A stretch of 64,000 bases of DNA, from positions 33,570,087-33,634,086 of the forward strand of contig NC_053149.1 of assembly GCF_016808335.1 (NCBI RefSeq), in the 5' to 3' direction. Positions 20,500 to 33,059 of this stretch are shown piece after piece. This stretch comes from Panicum virgatum. Taxonomy: Eukaryota > Streptophyta > Magnoliopsida > Poales > Poaceae. The translations under genes and the position numbers were made by a program. The notes under the pieces were generated by a model, which saw nothing but the letters and a program-made list of their open reading frames with translations, was not told where the DNA came from and did not search any database. How positions within the stretch are numbered: the stretch's first letter is position 1; every line of letters starts with the position of its first letter.

Positions 20500-22670
20500 G
20501 TATTCCAAAGTGTTGTGAGTGTACTATCTAAAAGGCAACAAGAGTTTTGGTAGGCGAGGGTAGGGATAATTTTCTATGGCCAAGCACCTTAAGAAAAGAT
20601 AGATTGGATCCCAAATGTTTATTTCTAGTGCCAACTTAAATCTGAGGTTGGCAGATACTTCTGGCCTATGGCTCGACAATGTACCCGAACGTGGAAGGTT
20701 AAGAAGAATAAATAGGGCTTTAACCACCTACCACCACAAATTGTGGGGTACATGACAAACAAAGGTAACCTCTATTTTAGACGCCACGTCTACACTATTG
20801 ATTACTACTGTAACCTCGGCTAAGAACTATGTTCTTTATCTAGAGTCTTATGCTAGAGCATCCACTAAATTTGTGAACGATGATTTCAGAAGAAATTTCG
20901 AATAGAATATACTTAAATAAGAAACTTAAAGCATAGAGAAAAATCACAAACACATACTTTGATTAGAAAGCATTCGTCGAGGTACAAGTTTGGAGAAGAG
21001 TGCCAATGGACCCGGCACTTACCCGAACTACTCCTCACTATCTCCCTGTTTTCTAAGCATTACGGAACAATGTTTCGTCTTTGAACTGTATCTTCAATCT
21101 TCTAATTGTGGGTCAAATGTGCATAGAGCTCATCCTTTTGTAGCACTCAAGGGGGGTTGTAAAGGCGGTAACTGCTGGCCAACCCGCTGCAACCAACCTC
21201 AAGAAGTCGCAAGGGAGCGAATCATGGCGGACAGGGACGAGAGGAGCCTGAGGTGGTTCATCTGAACCACTAGTTCAGCCCGAGTGCCCGACCCCTCAGC
21301 ACCGCCTTTGCCATCACCCTTTGCCTAGGTAACTGCGAGGTAGGCCCCAAGGCTAGGTAAGCATGTGCCGCGTGTTAGTACATTGGTTTTGTTTGGTTTG
21401 TAGGTCCTTGGATTGGTGTGCTTGTCTCTAATTTGTCGAGTGTGTCTTTTATTAGATTTGAGTTGTGCTTTCTCCTTTTCTTCATAAACACACCTGCACA
21501 CAGCTTTACACCAACACTTTTGGAACTAGTTAGAAATAAGTCTTATACAAGGTTTTGTGTTTCATCTTCAATATTTTTTATGTAGGTTTTGTTGATCAAA
21601 ATTAGTACTTAACGACTGTTAACAAATCCCCACACAGTCTTATGTTTACCTGTGAATCTGGTGTGCCACCGTAAAAAATTTGGGTAGATGTAGAGTAAAA
21701 TGACACTGACTCGAGTATCCAGCACTTCTCTTTTGTATGACTATGTAGTTGATAGATTTTTGAAAAGACCAATTATAGCTTTACTTCTCTGTAGGATTTC
21801 TCAACTCACTCAGTGTTATATCCTCACCAAGTCATTGCCTCTTTTCATCCTATTTCTAAAGATAGCTTATGTGGATCTCAGGTAGGAGATACGGAAGCAT
21901 GCATTTGTATCGCGTATAATAGGTACAAAAATAAGGATTCTTTGCACAACTGCTACCAAAGAGTGACAGAAAGTCAGGTAGCATTTAGTTGGATAGCAAG
22001 GTAGAATAGAATGAATTCCATCCTAGATTTTGGAGATGAGATGATTCCATATGCTTTCTTTGGTTGGAGAGATGGAACTATTCTATTCCACTACATTGCA
22101 CAAAATATAAAGGCTAGTCACCTTGAAAGCCGGGGGGAGGGGTTAGGAGGCTGATGCCTTGATACCCCCATTCGCACTATGAGGTGGTCGGTCGATAGAT
22201 TTCTTGCTGTAGTGATGATGTGGTCGTGCAGGAGCATCGCATGAAACCTTTAGCCGGCGGTTTATGTCAGTGTCAGAAATAACGGCATCATTGGGCCTCA
22301 TTTCCCTCCCTTGGGTGAAAACTTTATCCTGTCTTGTAGGATGGGCGATGATGGCGTCTTGGACGTCGTGTCCTTCCCAAAGGTGTCGCCTTGAAAACCC
22401 TTTGGCTTGACCTTCATTACCTAAGATGGAGTCTGTCATGTGAGAGATAGAAGACAAGTATTCCAAGTCCCACATCAAATTCTAAGCAGAGAAAAGACGA
22501 AATGGACTGAAGATATATAAAGACAACGCAAGGTCAACACATGGACGGAGAAGAAGAATGAAGCTTAGTCTTCTAAGTTTTTTCTTTATCTTAGAGTTTT
22601 GAGTTTTCCATTTTGTGTTTTTGAGCTCCTCATTGTTGAGGATATGATTCTTAGAACTCTTTGTAACCTT
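20500..22670. other. Unassigned repeat-like DNA
   Basis: No gene seen. 21990-22090 has a weak inverted pair (AGAATAGAATG ... CTATTCTATTCC) that may be a small MITE. Other frames are short and lack domains. Confidence 0.3.
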
Positions 22671-22673
22671 TAA

Positions 22674-22674
<1 letters not shown>

Positions 22675-22720
<46 letters not shown>
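22675..22720. repeat. (CA)n microsatellite
   Basis: About 46 bp of CA dinucleotide. Confidence 0.98.
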
Positions 22721-22725
<5 letters not shown>

Positions 22726-22827
22726 TGGTATGGAAGGCTGGATTTTATCCTTAATCCAAAAGAAAGCACTATGGTGTATAGGATGTGTTCTTCAATGTGT
22801 ATGAGCTGAGCTTCCTCTAGACTCTAG

Positions 22828-23700
22828 CAATCCCAAATGGGTGAGTAGAGGGGTATGAATAACCTAACAAGTAAAAAGAGTTGTTGCTCCAACCGTTATG
22901 AAAAGTTTCATAGCACCAGATGAACCAATGCACTGTTAGAGCACGTATGTATGACAGATCATCCTTTTCAACCATATAGTTGTTGACCCTCTCTCACAAA
23001 GACTCCAAAGAGGCCGGCGCACCAAGATACAACAATATAATGGTTCACTCAAGAACCAAAGCACAAGGCTCAGCACCTTGCTCTCACACTCTCTGAAGAG
23101 CTAATCCTAGCACTAACACTCACAAAGCTTGTGCTAAACTTATAGATGTGATCACTAAACTCAATGGTGGCTTGGAGATGTTCTCAGGTGTATATGGGGT
23201 TCCTCTTGACTCCAGCCCACTCTAAATGGCCGGGGGAAGGCATATATATATGCCACGAACTCAGCCGTTACTAGCCGTTATGCCTTTTCTGCGTTCGGTG
23301 TCGGTTCAACCGGGCCTAGCTGCGGTTCAACCGGTCACACTGAGCTCTGAAGTAGCCATTGGGCTTTCTGACAGACGCCTGTTGCTCACGTGGATATACT
23401 ATCGGTTGTTCCGATGTCGTGTCGGTTTAACCGGTCCTTAAGGATCCTTAGAAATCACACAAAATAGACTCTCTGGACAGTGCCAAGGTCAATGCACTGA
23501 CACTATCTTTTGCCATGTCGGTTCAACCGGTGCTATATTTTCACGGTTCAACCGGTGCTATATTTTCACTCTGTATTGACCGATTTAGTGTGTCACTTGC
23601 TACTGTCAATCCATGTCAATCTTTCACGCATTGACCGATTTAGTATGTCAATTGCTATTGTCAATTTATACTTGTCCAATTCAGCATTCTTTTGAGTTGA
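22828..23700 (-). repeat. LTR fragment with GGTTCAACCGGT words (Sirevirus-like)
   Basis: Edges approximate. It shares the plan of the other LTRs in the window: a GGGGTATGAATAACC-like start region, a TATATATA (23243-23250), the phrase CTAGCCGTTA, then palindromic words. The words are GGTTCAACCGG at 23302 and 23324, a GGTTTAACCGGT at about 23423, and two more at 23519 and 23543. No TSD or far terminus recognised, so it is truncated or decayed. Confidence 0.55.
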
Positions 23701-25250
23701 TTCATCATTTCTTTATTTTGCTAGGGCTTTGTATTCATCCTTGGGACCTAATGTTGTTCACTTAAGAAACTCGGTAGTCCCATAATCATATTATAACGCA
23801 ATCATTAAAATCACAAATAATAACATAAATGGAGCCATGTCTCTTACAATGACCTTACAATCCGCCGTGCGCGCTCTCGCAAGAACCCACGCAGGAGTTG
23901 AGCTTGAGCCAGCCGTAGCGCACCAAACCCAAAGGCACTCACTCATTATGGCGCTAGCTGCTGTGAAACTAGGATGCCTTGGTCTGCTCATTTTTTTGGG
24001 GATCGAGCCACCCCGAATACGGAGCGAATACTCACTTGGAGGGATAGCTTCATCCCTGCACTCACAAACCAAATACGCGACAGGAAGGCTCCATCCCGCG
24101 CTGCTCTTGAACTAAACACGACATGTCAGAATCCGAAAGGGTGATGATCCCGACATAAGGCGTGCCACCTTTGTAGTGTCTTATTTCATCCAATTTAATA
24201 GTAACAAATATATATCTGAGGAAAGATAATTTCCTATTTTTTCAAGATTTATTTCAGGATTTAATCGGCACTATTCTTTCATTGGTAGGTGACGTGCCCA
24301 TCGATAGTGAGGCGCTAGTGGTGACTTCATCAATCTAAAGGATCTGCCGGCTCAGTCTCTCAAAGATGTTTATATGGGTAGGGTTGTGTTCTTGTATTTA
24401 TAGATATGAGTGTGCGTGCATTTGTGAGTGTCTGCGTTTGTCTGTACCGTGTTTCGCAAAAAAAAGATAATTTGTTCTAAAAAAAAGATAATTTACTATT
24501 CGTATCCTTTGCCCCTAGATTCTGGGTATTTGTCTTAAAACTGTTATGCTTTCTGGGCAATTTTGGCGAGAACGACAGTTGATATGTTGGGTTCAAATCA
24601 TGGTACCTATGAGCTTATGCACGAGGGTATTGTTTCTATGTGAACTAATGGTAGTAAGTAGAGTTGTTCTTGTTCAGGTTCTTTATTTTAGTGGATCGGT
24701 TAGTTCACCACCAGGTTCAAAGCTTTGACATAGCATGGGTGTGCTCGTAATTTTCTAGAGTTGCTTTAAGAATTAACGACATCACTTTTTCTGTGGTATA
24801 CCAGTAGGATGTGTGTGTGTGTGTGTGTTATAATTATTATTGGAGTTGTGCCTGTGTGTTGGCCAGTTTCTGATTCCGTACTGTGTCTCAAAAAGGAAAA
24901 GAAGACAGATACATCCTGGAGGCGTCTATACGTGGCAGGGTGTATGCATATGCGTTCTTTTTACGCAAATATTCGGTTTGCAAACGTCCGGAGTTGTCAG
25001 AATCCTGATGATATTCGGGGAGATCAGAATCTGTCGTGCTTCGAAGAGAATAGCAACCGACGATCCAGGTGATGGCGATCGGGATATCTACCTGACGAGG
25101 AAGACGGTTTGTGTTTAGGTGCAGATGTTAGCTGCCAAATTTCTAGACAGATAGTGGCTTTTATGTCTGTTAAACTAGCATGGGAATCGTAGTTGGTTTA
25201 TTTTTCGAAGTTATGCATGGATATATCAACTCTTTTTTTTAGGTGTTCCC
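23701..25250. other. Unassigned intergenic DNA
   Basis: No gene seen. It includes a retroposon tail (see 24284-24475) and a short (GT)n at about 24810-24828. Confidence 0.35.
24284..24475 (+). mobile_element. 3' tail of a non-LTR retroposon (SINE or LINE)
   Basis: A GGTGACTTCATCAATCTAAAGG block, a 'CTCAGTCTCTCAAAGATG' block, GTGCGTGCATTTGTGAGTGTCTGCG and CTGTACCGTGTTTCGC followed by an A-rich end. This succession is familiar from grass SINE/LINE 3' ends. Family name not assigned. Confidence 0.5.
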
Positions 25251-25252
25251 TA

Positions 25253-25584
25253 TTCCCTCCGTCCCACAAAGAGTGTAGTTTTAGAAAATTTCAGACACAT
25301 TACTCATCCAAAAAATGACTATGTTACCCCTAATTACTTCTATCAATTGTGATTGAAAACCGTGTTATTTATTTGGTTTTTTGGATCCTCAATAAATACA
25401 TATGCATTGGAACTAGAAAAGTAACATCTACTAAATATTTGATTGGCTCTATGTGTTCTTCTATGCAATGCTTTCTTGGTACTTGATATTGCTTTAATTA
25501 GATGAATCTCATACAATCTAAAACTACACTCTTTGTGGATAAAATTTGAAGTCTAAAACTACACTTATTTTGGAACGGAGGGAG
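25253..25584. mobile_element. Stowaway MITE
   Basis: Ends TTCCCTCCGTCCCACAAA and its mirror GGAACGGAGGGAG, flanked by TA at 25251-25252 and 25585-25586. CTCCCTCCGTCC termini with a TA duplication are diagnostic of Tc1/Mariner-derived Stowaway elements. 332 bp, with internal mirrored TGTAGTTTTAGA blocks. Confidence 0.9.
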
Positions 25585-26148
25585 TATGTTGCATTATTGT
25601 GGTGTTTTACGGGAACCGAAGTCCAGTTAACGCTTTCAGCGAAAACTAGTGTAATTCATTTCTTAGTGCGGGTACAAAGTAAATACATTTCGGATGATAC
25701 ATTCTGAAAAAGAAAACTAGAGATAGGTCACGGATGTTGGTTTGGATAAATTTATTGAGTTACATGGACCAACCAATTCAACCTAAAAGCTTAAACTGAT
25801 GAGAAGAAGTGGGCAATTCACTTATACTTCAACACTTCCTGTCACGCGCAGGTTCCCTTAGATCTCAAACATGAAAATTAGGAGTCGGCTACAATTATTT
25901 TATTTAATCGTGCCCGCTAGAATTCGAACTCGAGACCTTACTGTATTGACTTCCATGCACCAATGTGGAAATTATCGGGACGGCATATTGCGATGGTATA
26001 ACCTCTAGTGTCGTCTAGACTTCCATTATATAGTCCCGGCTAATACTAGTTCTAACTAATTAGAAGTAGAGTCCTCAGATAAACCAACGAGACATATTAA
26101 TATTATAATATTATTATCGTTCTCTATTATTACTCATACTCTAACAAA

Positions 26149-26257
26149 GAGGCTGTTCGGCTGATATGATGAATAGTGTTCGGCTGGTAGAATGAATAGT
26201 ATTATATGAGAGGAAATAAGCAGAGACAAGCCGAGAACCGATCAGCCGAACAGGCTC
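26149..26257. mobile_element. Short hAT-type MITE
   Basis: GAGGCTGTTCGGCTGAT at the left and ATCAGCCGAACAGGCTC at the right match at 16 of 17 positions. It lies about 225 bp beyond the SMO1 stop codon, so it may fall in that gene's 3' UTR. TSD not clear. Confidence 0.7.
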
Positions 26258-26481
26258 AAAGTTGACGCAATATTCTCTTACATATACATAAATTATACAA
26301 ACTATATTTATTATTGCCAGATACAGAACAGTAGAGATATTACAAGTGTACATTTGTTCGTCCATCAATCAAGAGCCTCTGCAGTAAATAGAGATTTTTT
26401 ATTTGTAGATCTCCCATCCGAACAAAACCGGTAATAATAGTAACAAACTATTTATACCCACTGTTTAGGAACAAAAGTATC

Positions 26482-29352
26482 TCAGTCCTGAACGGTGTTG
26501 AATGCAGTGCTGCCTCCTTTCTTCTCCACATTATTTTCTTCCAGACTCTTGAGCTATATATTCCATAGAGAAGTTCAATACAAAACAGAAAATAAACATC
26601 AGGCACATGTTTGAAAACAACGACCATGATAAGGGAAAAGGCAAATATGTAAAAAAGACACTGGTACCTTCGCTTGCTTTAACTTGTGGTATCTGTAGCC
26701 CTGAAATAAACAAAATAATAAAATATAGGCATTGTGAGAGGGACAGTAGTATGGAGCAAATATATAATAAATACGCATAGTTACATTTCATTGGACATAG
26801 AAGAAAAATTCTATGTGGATTTATCTTATAGAGAACTTTCTACATATTGTAATTTTAGGCGTCTCCTTATCTTATTTGGTAACACATTGCTATCGGTTTG
26901 ATCTCTTTCTTGTTTGGTAGCATGCTGCTATCTGATATGTCGAGGACACTTGGCACAATATGCATGGCTACACTAAAGGATCACATCTTTGAAACCACAG
27001 TCTATTTGGTCTATAGTTTGGTATTTAGCTTGTTGTCTGTATCAGTATCACTGTGCTCTAGCTACTTTTGAGGCCTACGTATAAATTTGAGACCTATAGA
27101 TGTTGTCTTAAGAACTAGTAATTTCAGAATCTTTTTTGTTGTAACACTACAAGTAACTTACTAAATACTTGTTCTGAGCCACTTCTAGGAAAATAGTGTA
27201 ACAACTCCTTCGTGAGAAGGCAACATCTGTTGTACGTAAAAGTTAGTTATTAGTAACTACTTAGAGCAAAAACAACATTGAAAAGGTAGAGTACCAAGTT
27301 GCTCTTTTGAAAGAGCCACTCTAAAGGAAAGTAGGTAGCGACTTACATTTTCGAAGAAAAACACAAAGATGAACCAATTCACACACATCAGATGGACGCG
27401 ATTTCTGTGTAAATAGAGCACTAACTTACAAGTGGGAGCATCTTTGCTGAGAGAAGGTACCTCAGATATAGAAACTTAATTAAGTCATGGAGACTGGGTA
27501 GTAACACCATGTTCATTGTATTATGTGGACATGTGGAAGCTTACTTCATTCAAACCAAACCATGTTAATTTGATCTTGATATTTCGTATGGTAATGTTGA
27601 GACTACCTACTATACAAGTCTAATTGCTTTTATAGTTTTTAGGAAGGCTTTTCATGGTTCCACATTGACCAATGGGTTTTGCATCTAGCAGATGTATATA
27701 TATTCTCATCTTATAAAATAAATATAAACATTTTACTAATTAGTATTATTATATATCAACATAGTAATTACTACATATAAGAAATCATCAACTTACTTTG
27801 TCTGTCCTGTATATATAATCACAGTAGGTGAAAAGAGGAGCAAAGTTGCTCTGACTGCGCCCTCCTGCGTAGTGATGATAGTCATGGTATTCGGCGCCTC
27901 CATAGAAGGGAATCAACTTGGAAGGGCTGAATGGGAAGTGGTAGCTGCAAATTTCAACAAGTAGTTGGTCATGCATATGGGGTAAGCACCTCATATATAT
28001 GAATGCAAAAGAAGCTAAGGTTAATTACTTAGATATACATATATATATATAGAAGACTGGGGTTGGCATAAGTTAATCACCCGCTGTGCGTGTTGATGCC
28101 CTCGATTAGGCGGATGCAGAACCAGAGCCATTGCGTGGTGATGTGGCATGGCACAATGACTGGGCCAGCCAAGGCGGGGATGGAAAGGAAGAGGTTCTCA
28201 GCCCAGTGGCTGTATGACATGGCGAAGCCTGTGGGAGCCGTAAACTCATGGTGGACGCGGTGGATCTTTTCGTAGCCCCACTGGGTGTGCAGAAGACGGT
28301 GGATCCAGTAGCTCAGGTAGTCCTCCATGAGAGAGTATACCACAAGCTGCGCAATTGTCTCCCTGACCGACGGCAACGGCAGTCCCATTCGAGTCCTCAG
28401 TATCTGCTACATACGTGCATAATGAACATGCATCAGCATCGCCTGGGATATGTATATGAAGTTATTAATAATTCAGTCGCGATACTAGCACACCAAATGA
28501 AAACGAGAGTTATGGTTATTGTAAGGGTTTCATTGAGCAGAGAACTTGTTCTGTGTGCAAGCTTAATTAGCTTGTCCATCCGATCCATCAGTAAAGAACT
28601 ACTACCAATATTTGTGCGAGGGTTTTACGTGTACGTACGCCTTAATTTACTTAAAGATCTGGTCTGTGCCATCATAAAAAAACTTGACCCTGGGGAATGG
28701 CCCGAGGTTTGACATGAAAGATAAAAGTTTTTTCTTCCACAGGGTCGAGAAAAGACCACGAACCCCGGGTCCCCGGCTATTAGGACGTGCCACTCATGGC
28801 GAGGGCGCGCCTGTGGATGCGCATCACGCTGCAACCGTCAGTGTACTCCGTGAGCACCAGCATGCTGAACCTGAACCTGGACCTGGACCTGGGGTTCCAC
28901 CACTGGTGGGCTGGCCGCGCACTGCAGGCCTTTGCCATCCGAGCTAACGCTCGGTCTCTGATGTGTGCCACCATGCATGTAAAAAAATACTTAATATATA
29001 GCTTAGCTGTATAGTAGACGACCTTGACAGCGGCAGGGTAGGAGACGAGCTGGAAGCCGACGGCGAGGGGAAAGAAGCACGCCGCTTCCATGTAGCAGCG
29101 GAGGGAGGCCGCCAGCGGCAGCCGTACCCGGGGCTGCAGCTTGTACGGCAGCACGATGGAGGGAGCAAACTGCTCGAGGACCACGAGGGGCAGCGGCGTG
29201 ATCGTGTAGATGACGAAGAGGATAAATGTGGTGTGGCAGTGGAGCCAGGAATCTGGCATCGCCGCCGAGTACTGGTACCACGCAGCCTCCGCCCATGTCA
29301 TGGCGCGCCCCAGCGCCGCCTCCGCCTCCGCCGTGGTTGCGTAGGGGATCAT
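26482..29352 (-). CDS. SMO1: Methylsterol monooxygenase (sterol C-4 methyl oxidase), SMO1 type
   Basis: A non-haem di-iron oxygenase of the endoplasmic reticulum that oxidises a C-4 methyl group during plant sterol synthesis (4,4-dimethyl step). I resolve five exons: 29352-29023, 28403-28081, 27944-27797, 26700-26668 and 26553-26482, all with GT-AG introns. They join in phase to 301 aa, close to Arabidopsis SMO1. The start MIPYATTAEAEAALGR matches the family. The metal-binding His clusters are HRLLH (145-149), HRVHH (158-162) and HDYHH (238-242). Hydrophobic stretches at about 40-65 and in exon 2 fit membrane segments. The last two exons are short (11 and 23 codons) and encode a Lys-rich tail. 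I see no lesion. Exon 1 is GC-rich as in many grass genes. A solo LTR ends 389 bp upstream of the ATG. Confidence 0.93.
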
Positions 29353-29525
29353 CTGGTCCGATCGATCCTCAGGCTAGCCACCTAGCTATCTACCCGTACG
29401 TGCAAGCTCCTTACCGCGCGCTTCTCTTCTCGCTCCGCTTCTGTCGTCTGGTGGCCGTGGAGGATGAAGCTCATGGCAGCTCGGGGTCCGGGGCTCTGTG
29501 CTCCTTTATTGCGGTTGGTCTCGGA

Positions 29526-29531
29526 CACGTG
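29526..29531. promoter_or_regulatory. G-box upstream of SMO1
   Basis: CACGTG, 174 bp upstream of the SMO1 start codon, in ACACGTGG context. G-boxes bind bZIP and bHLH factors. No convincing TATA box found; activity is inference. Confidence 0.4.
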
Positions 29532-29929
29532 GGTATACAAGTGAACAACAAGGTGAAATTACATGGCAGAAGCATTATCTTGATCTTAAGAAAAGAACAA
29601 TTTTTCAGAAATGGAGAATGGAAAAAGCGTGGAATTGTGGAAAATTACATGCATGACAGGGACATTTGAACTAATTAAATAGTAACTTGGTAATATGCAC
29701 ATATAATTTATACATAGATACAAAAACATCTGGAATAATCTTGAAAGAATCTTTGGATGTCGCCTATAGGGGTGAATAGGCGTTCTAAAATTTCTGCAAA
29801 TTACATCACTTAAACAGAAATCAGTACACAGACATGTCAGACCGGTCCAATACTTGACCGCAGAAACAAAGTAGGCAACCGGTCAGACCGGTCCTGTACA
29901 GAACCTGCACACAATCAGAGTTTATCCCC

Positions 29930-30509
29930 AGGGTTCACCTAACCGACCGGTCTCCGGTAACCGCCGGGCTCCGGTTCCGGTTTACCGGACCGGTTGCACC
30001 GGTTACCGGTAGAAACCGGTCAAATTCAAATTTAAATTCAAAAAACTCAGTTCAACCGGTTCGTACCGGTATACCAACAAGTTAGACCGGTTTACCGATC
30101 GGTTTGACCGGTTTACCGGCCGGTTTGACCGGTTTGAATTCAAATCCAAATTTAAAATCGCATGTGTAACCGGTATACCGGCCGGTTAGACCAGTTTACC
30201 GGCCGGTTTGACCGGTTTACCAAGTGGGCCTTAATGGGCCGTCTCATTTTTTTCATTTTCTTTTTTGTTTTAACTTTAAATGCCCGAAAAGTATGTTAAA
30301 CAAACGAATTTTTGAGAAAATTTGACACCATTAGATTCTTCGCACCTTGAAGTATTTTTAGGATTTTTTTAGGAATTTTTCATTTTTTAATTCAAATTTG
30401 AATTTTGAATTTGGGCCGGTTTGGTACCGGCCCAAGCCGGAACCGGACCGGATCGGTTTGACCGGTAACCAGTCAAACCGGACCGGTTCCCACCGGTAAG
30501 GGGAACCTT
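29930..30509. mobile_element. Mutator-like non-autonomous element made of ACCGGT repeats
   Basis: 580 bp flanked by a perfect 10-bp duplication GTTTATCCCC (29920-29929, 30510-30519), as for Mutator-type transposition. The ends AGGGTTCACCTAACCG and the complement of CGGTAAGGGGAACCTT match at 13 of 16. Much of the interior is short units such as ACCGGTTTACCGG and GGTTTGACCGG, separated by an AT-rich middle. No coding sequence. Confidence 0.7.
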
Positions 30510-31191
30510 GTTTATCCCCTCTTTGACTCTAGCGCAATTACAACTTGGTGTAGTGCCTCTACAGGTGATATCAAATATATTTCTAGTCCCTTCACACACA
30601 GAAACAACACAACCAAGTAGATCAAAGCGGAAGCACAAAATAAAGCTAGAGAAATGAGTAGTGAGGCAAACCATAAGGAGACACAAGGATTTGTTTTTCC
30701 GAAGTTTAGATTCACCAAAGTGAATCCTATGTCTCCATTGAGGAACTCGTTGGGCTTGAGTCTCTTGCAACTTGATCTCTTGAGTTGGGTCTTTTTCAAC
30801 CACTCCTCCTTTCCACTATCTTGATCTTTTCCACCAAGGGGGTAAGATCATGCCCGCACAGACTTGCCGCTGCTCACCACACCGTCGGGAGCTAACTGGC
30901 GACGCCTAGCCATCTAGGAGGCTCACCTCCAAGAGTAACAAATGCAAATTTGAATCTTTGATGGAACCAAGAGTGCTCAAGCTATGGATGCTCTCAGCTG
31001 CTTGAATTGCAGCTCTCACAATGGTCACTTTGCTCACACACACTCAATCTCTCAACCCAATCTAAGGATATGCAATCTATTTAGCACAACTCACAAAGAG
31101 TGTTAGGGAGAGCTAGCTGGTCAAGAAATCGCCTCAAGAAGCTCAGAAATATCCAAGGAACCAGCAGCCCTTGCAAGAGAGAACCAAGGGG

Positions 31192-31314
31192 TATAAATAC
31201 CCACCATTCAAAAACTAGGCATTAGAGCTGTCAGTGCAGACCGGTCAGGTCTTGAACTAGCCGTTACTTCCCCTGACCGGTCAGTCCGGTCCCCCAGACC
31301 GGTCAGACCGGTCA
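31192..31314 (-). promoter_or_regulatory. TATA element and palindromic words of the solo LTR
   Basis: On the minus strand, TATTTATA (31199-31192) lies 39 bp from the first GACCGGTC (31239). Further words follow up to GACCGGTCAGACCGGTCAGG at about 31299-31314. Read leftward, this promoter would point at SMO1. Confidence 0.5.
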
Positions 31315-32539
31315 GGGCCAGAGAACCCTGAACCACTGTTATAAGACTCCACTTGATTAACCAAGTCAAGACTTGATCATTCAATTATTTCTAAGTTAGT
31401 TCTCAGAGGTTTTCTCTCAGGATCCTCACATGGGTGATCTATGAGCACTTTTGACCGAGTCAAATAATCAATGTTGCATTCCTCTTGATAGTACGGTATA
31501 CCTATACTCAAGATTAAATATAAACAACAATTCAATCACTTGAGCCTTGAATCACTTTAGTCTTGCCATACTTTTACTTTGTCAATCTTGGGATTTCAAC
31601 ATTGCATTCTCTTTTTTTGAGCAAATCCATACTTGAGCTAGTGACTTAGGAATTCCATCTCTAAGGAAATATGTCCTTGAATCCAAGTCACTCCATAATA
31701 GATTTGATGCATTGCATTGCTTCACCCAATCAAGGTTTAGATATGATACTTCGAAAACCCCACGGATGCTAATAACTTCACCCTAGCAATTCGCACATGG
31801 TAAGCCGTCGCTTCACCAAAGCTTGGTTAGTCCCTCGCACTAGTCATCTCGGTTGATTTCTTCATCACTTACCCTTGCCACATTGAGTTAAGCTTTGCAC
31901 ATCAACAATGAATTCCATTTGAACTTTCTATTTGATTGCTTGCGCTTGATCTCATATATAATACTCCATATCTCAAGTTTCCTCCAAACATCAATGACTT
32001 GAATAAGAAATAATCTCATACATGTGTCTTGCTTTGCAATCATTCTTTCAATCAAATATTTCTCAATTTATGCCAAGCCATATAAAGAAACCACTTAATG
32101 TCATTGCATGAACACTTGTTTCTTGTTTCTCTTCACAACATACTTGTCTTTCACTAATATTTGCCTTTTATTTGATTCCATATCACATGAGCTAATGACA
32201 ATAATTGATTTGCAAATAAATCCCTGCTCATAACAACTTCAATAATATAGTTAGTTCTTTAATCATGTTGTCAATCAACTCACCAAAACCCATAAGGGTC
32301 TAGATGCACTTACAAATCTATCGTTGGTGAATTTTGTAGAAGATCATATCTAGTACAGGCGGTATTCTGGCCACCACAATAATCCTATAATCAGCAAAAT
32401 ATGTTTCATCTTTACGTGGTAGCTAGAAGATGTCATAAAGTAAGAAAACCAAAAACGTACAACTAGCTCCCAACTACACGTCCATGGACCACACCATTTG
32501 CTTGTCCTATAAGATGTCAGTCACTACTAGAAAACAGGC

Positions 32540-32755
32540 CTTGGGAACCGGCTGAGAAAGGCCAAAGGCACCGGTTTACCAACCGGTGCCCCGCAACCGC
32601 GACCATTGGCCTCTAGTTAAGACACCGGGTTTTTTCAACCGGTGCCTTATGCTTCCATTGGTACCAGTTGGAAATACCAGCCGGTACCAAAGAGGCTTCC
32701 ACGCTGACATAAGGTGGCAACCCCTTTGGTACCGGTTGGTATTTCCAACCGGTAA
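32540..32755. repeat. Subterminal hairpin repeats, left end of CACTA copy 1
   Basis: Four imperfect inverted units of about 25-30 nt, each a GGYACCGGTTGG arm, a 5-8-nt loop and its complement. In CACTA elements subterminal repeats bind the TNPA protein; that use here is inference. Confidence 0.8.
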
Positions 32756-33059
32756 CAATGACCTTTTCCCTTTTTTCCCAAATCCAGTTTTGTTTGTTAT
32801 ATTTATTACTGTTTATTCTTTTATAATTACTAAACGCACTCAAGCTCTACAGTACTCTATGTTCATTGGTTGTTCGTGTTCGTTTTCAGAGAATATTTGA
32901 AACTAACTAAAAGTGAAATGCGAGCATATAATTAAGCTAATTAGATGAACTAATATATTTACAAATTTACAAACATCAAGGCATAATGTTTAAAAATATT
33001 ATCAAATGTACAAGTCATGTTAGCCGTCCAACTACTAGTCCGCTCAGGATGTCGATGGA

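Larger units (their letters stand above)
29742..32314 (-). mobile_element. Solo LTR with GACCGGTC words, nested by a MULE
   Basis: Starts TGAAAGAATC and ends TAGATGCACTTACA, with AATCT on both sides (29737-29741, 32315-32319). 2573 bp including a 590-bp nested insertion. It shares layout with the Copia LTR at 12114: a GGGGTGAATAGGCG start region, a TATA element, CTAGCCGTTAC, palindromic words, then CCTCTTGATAGTACGG. No internal region or second LTR, so it arose by LTR-LTR recombination. Its orientation, inferred from the layout, is minus, the same as SMO1. Confidence 0.85.

Noticed and set aside
28625..28834. Extra coding exon inside SMO1 intron 1
   Set aside because: The five-exon model is in phase and full length without it; the frame matches no part of the family.
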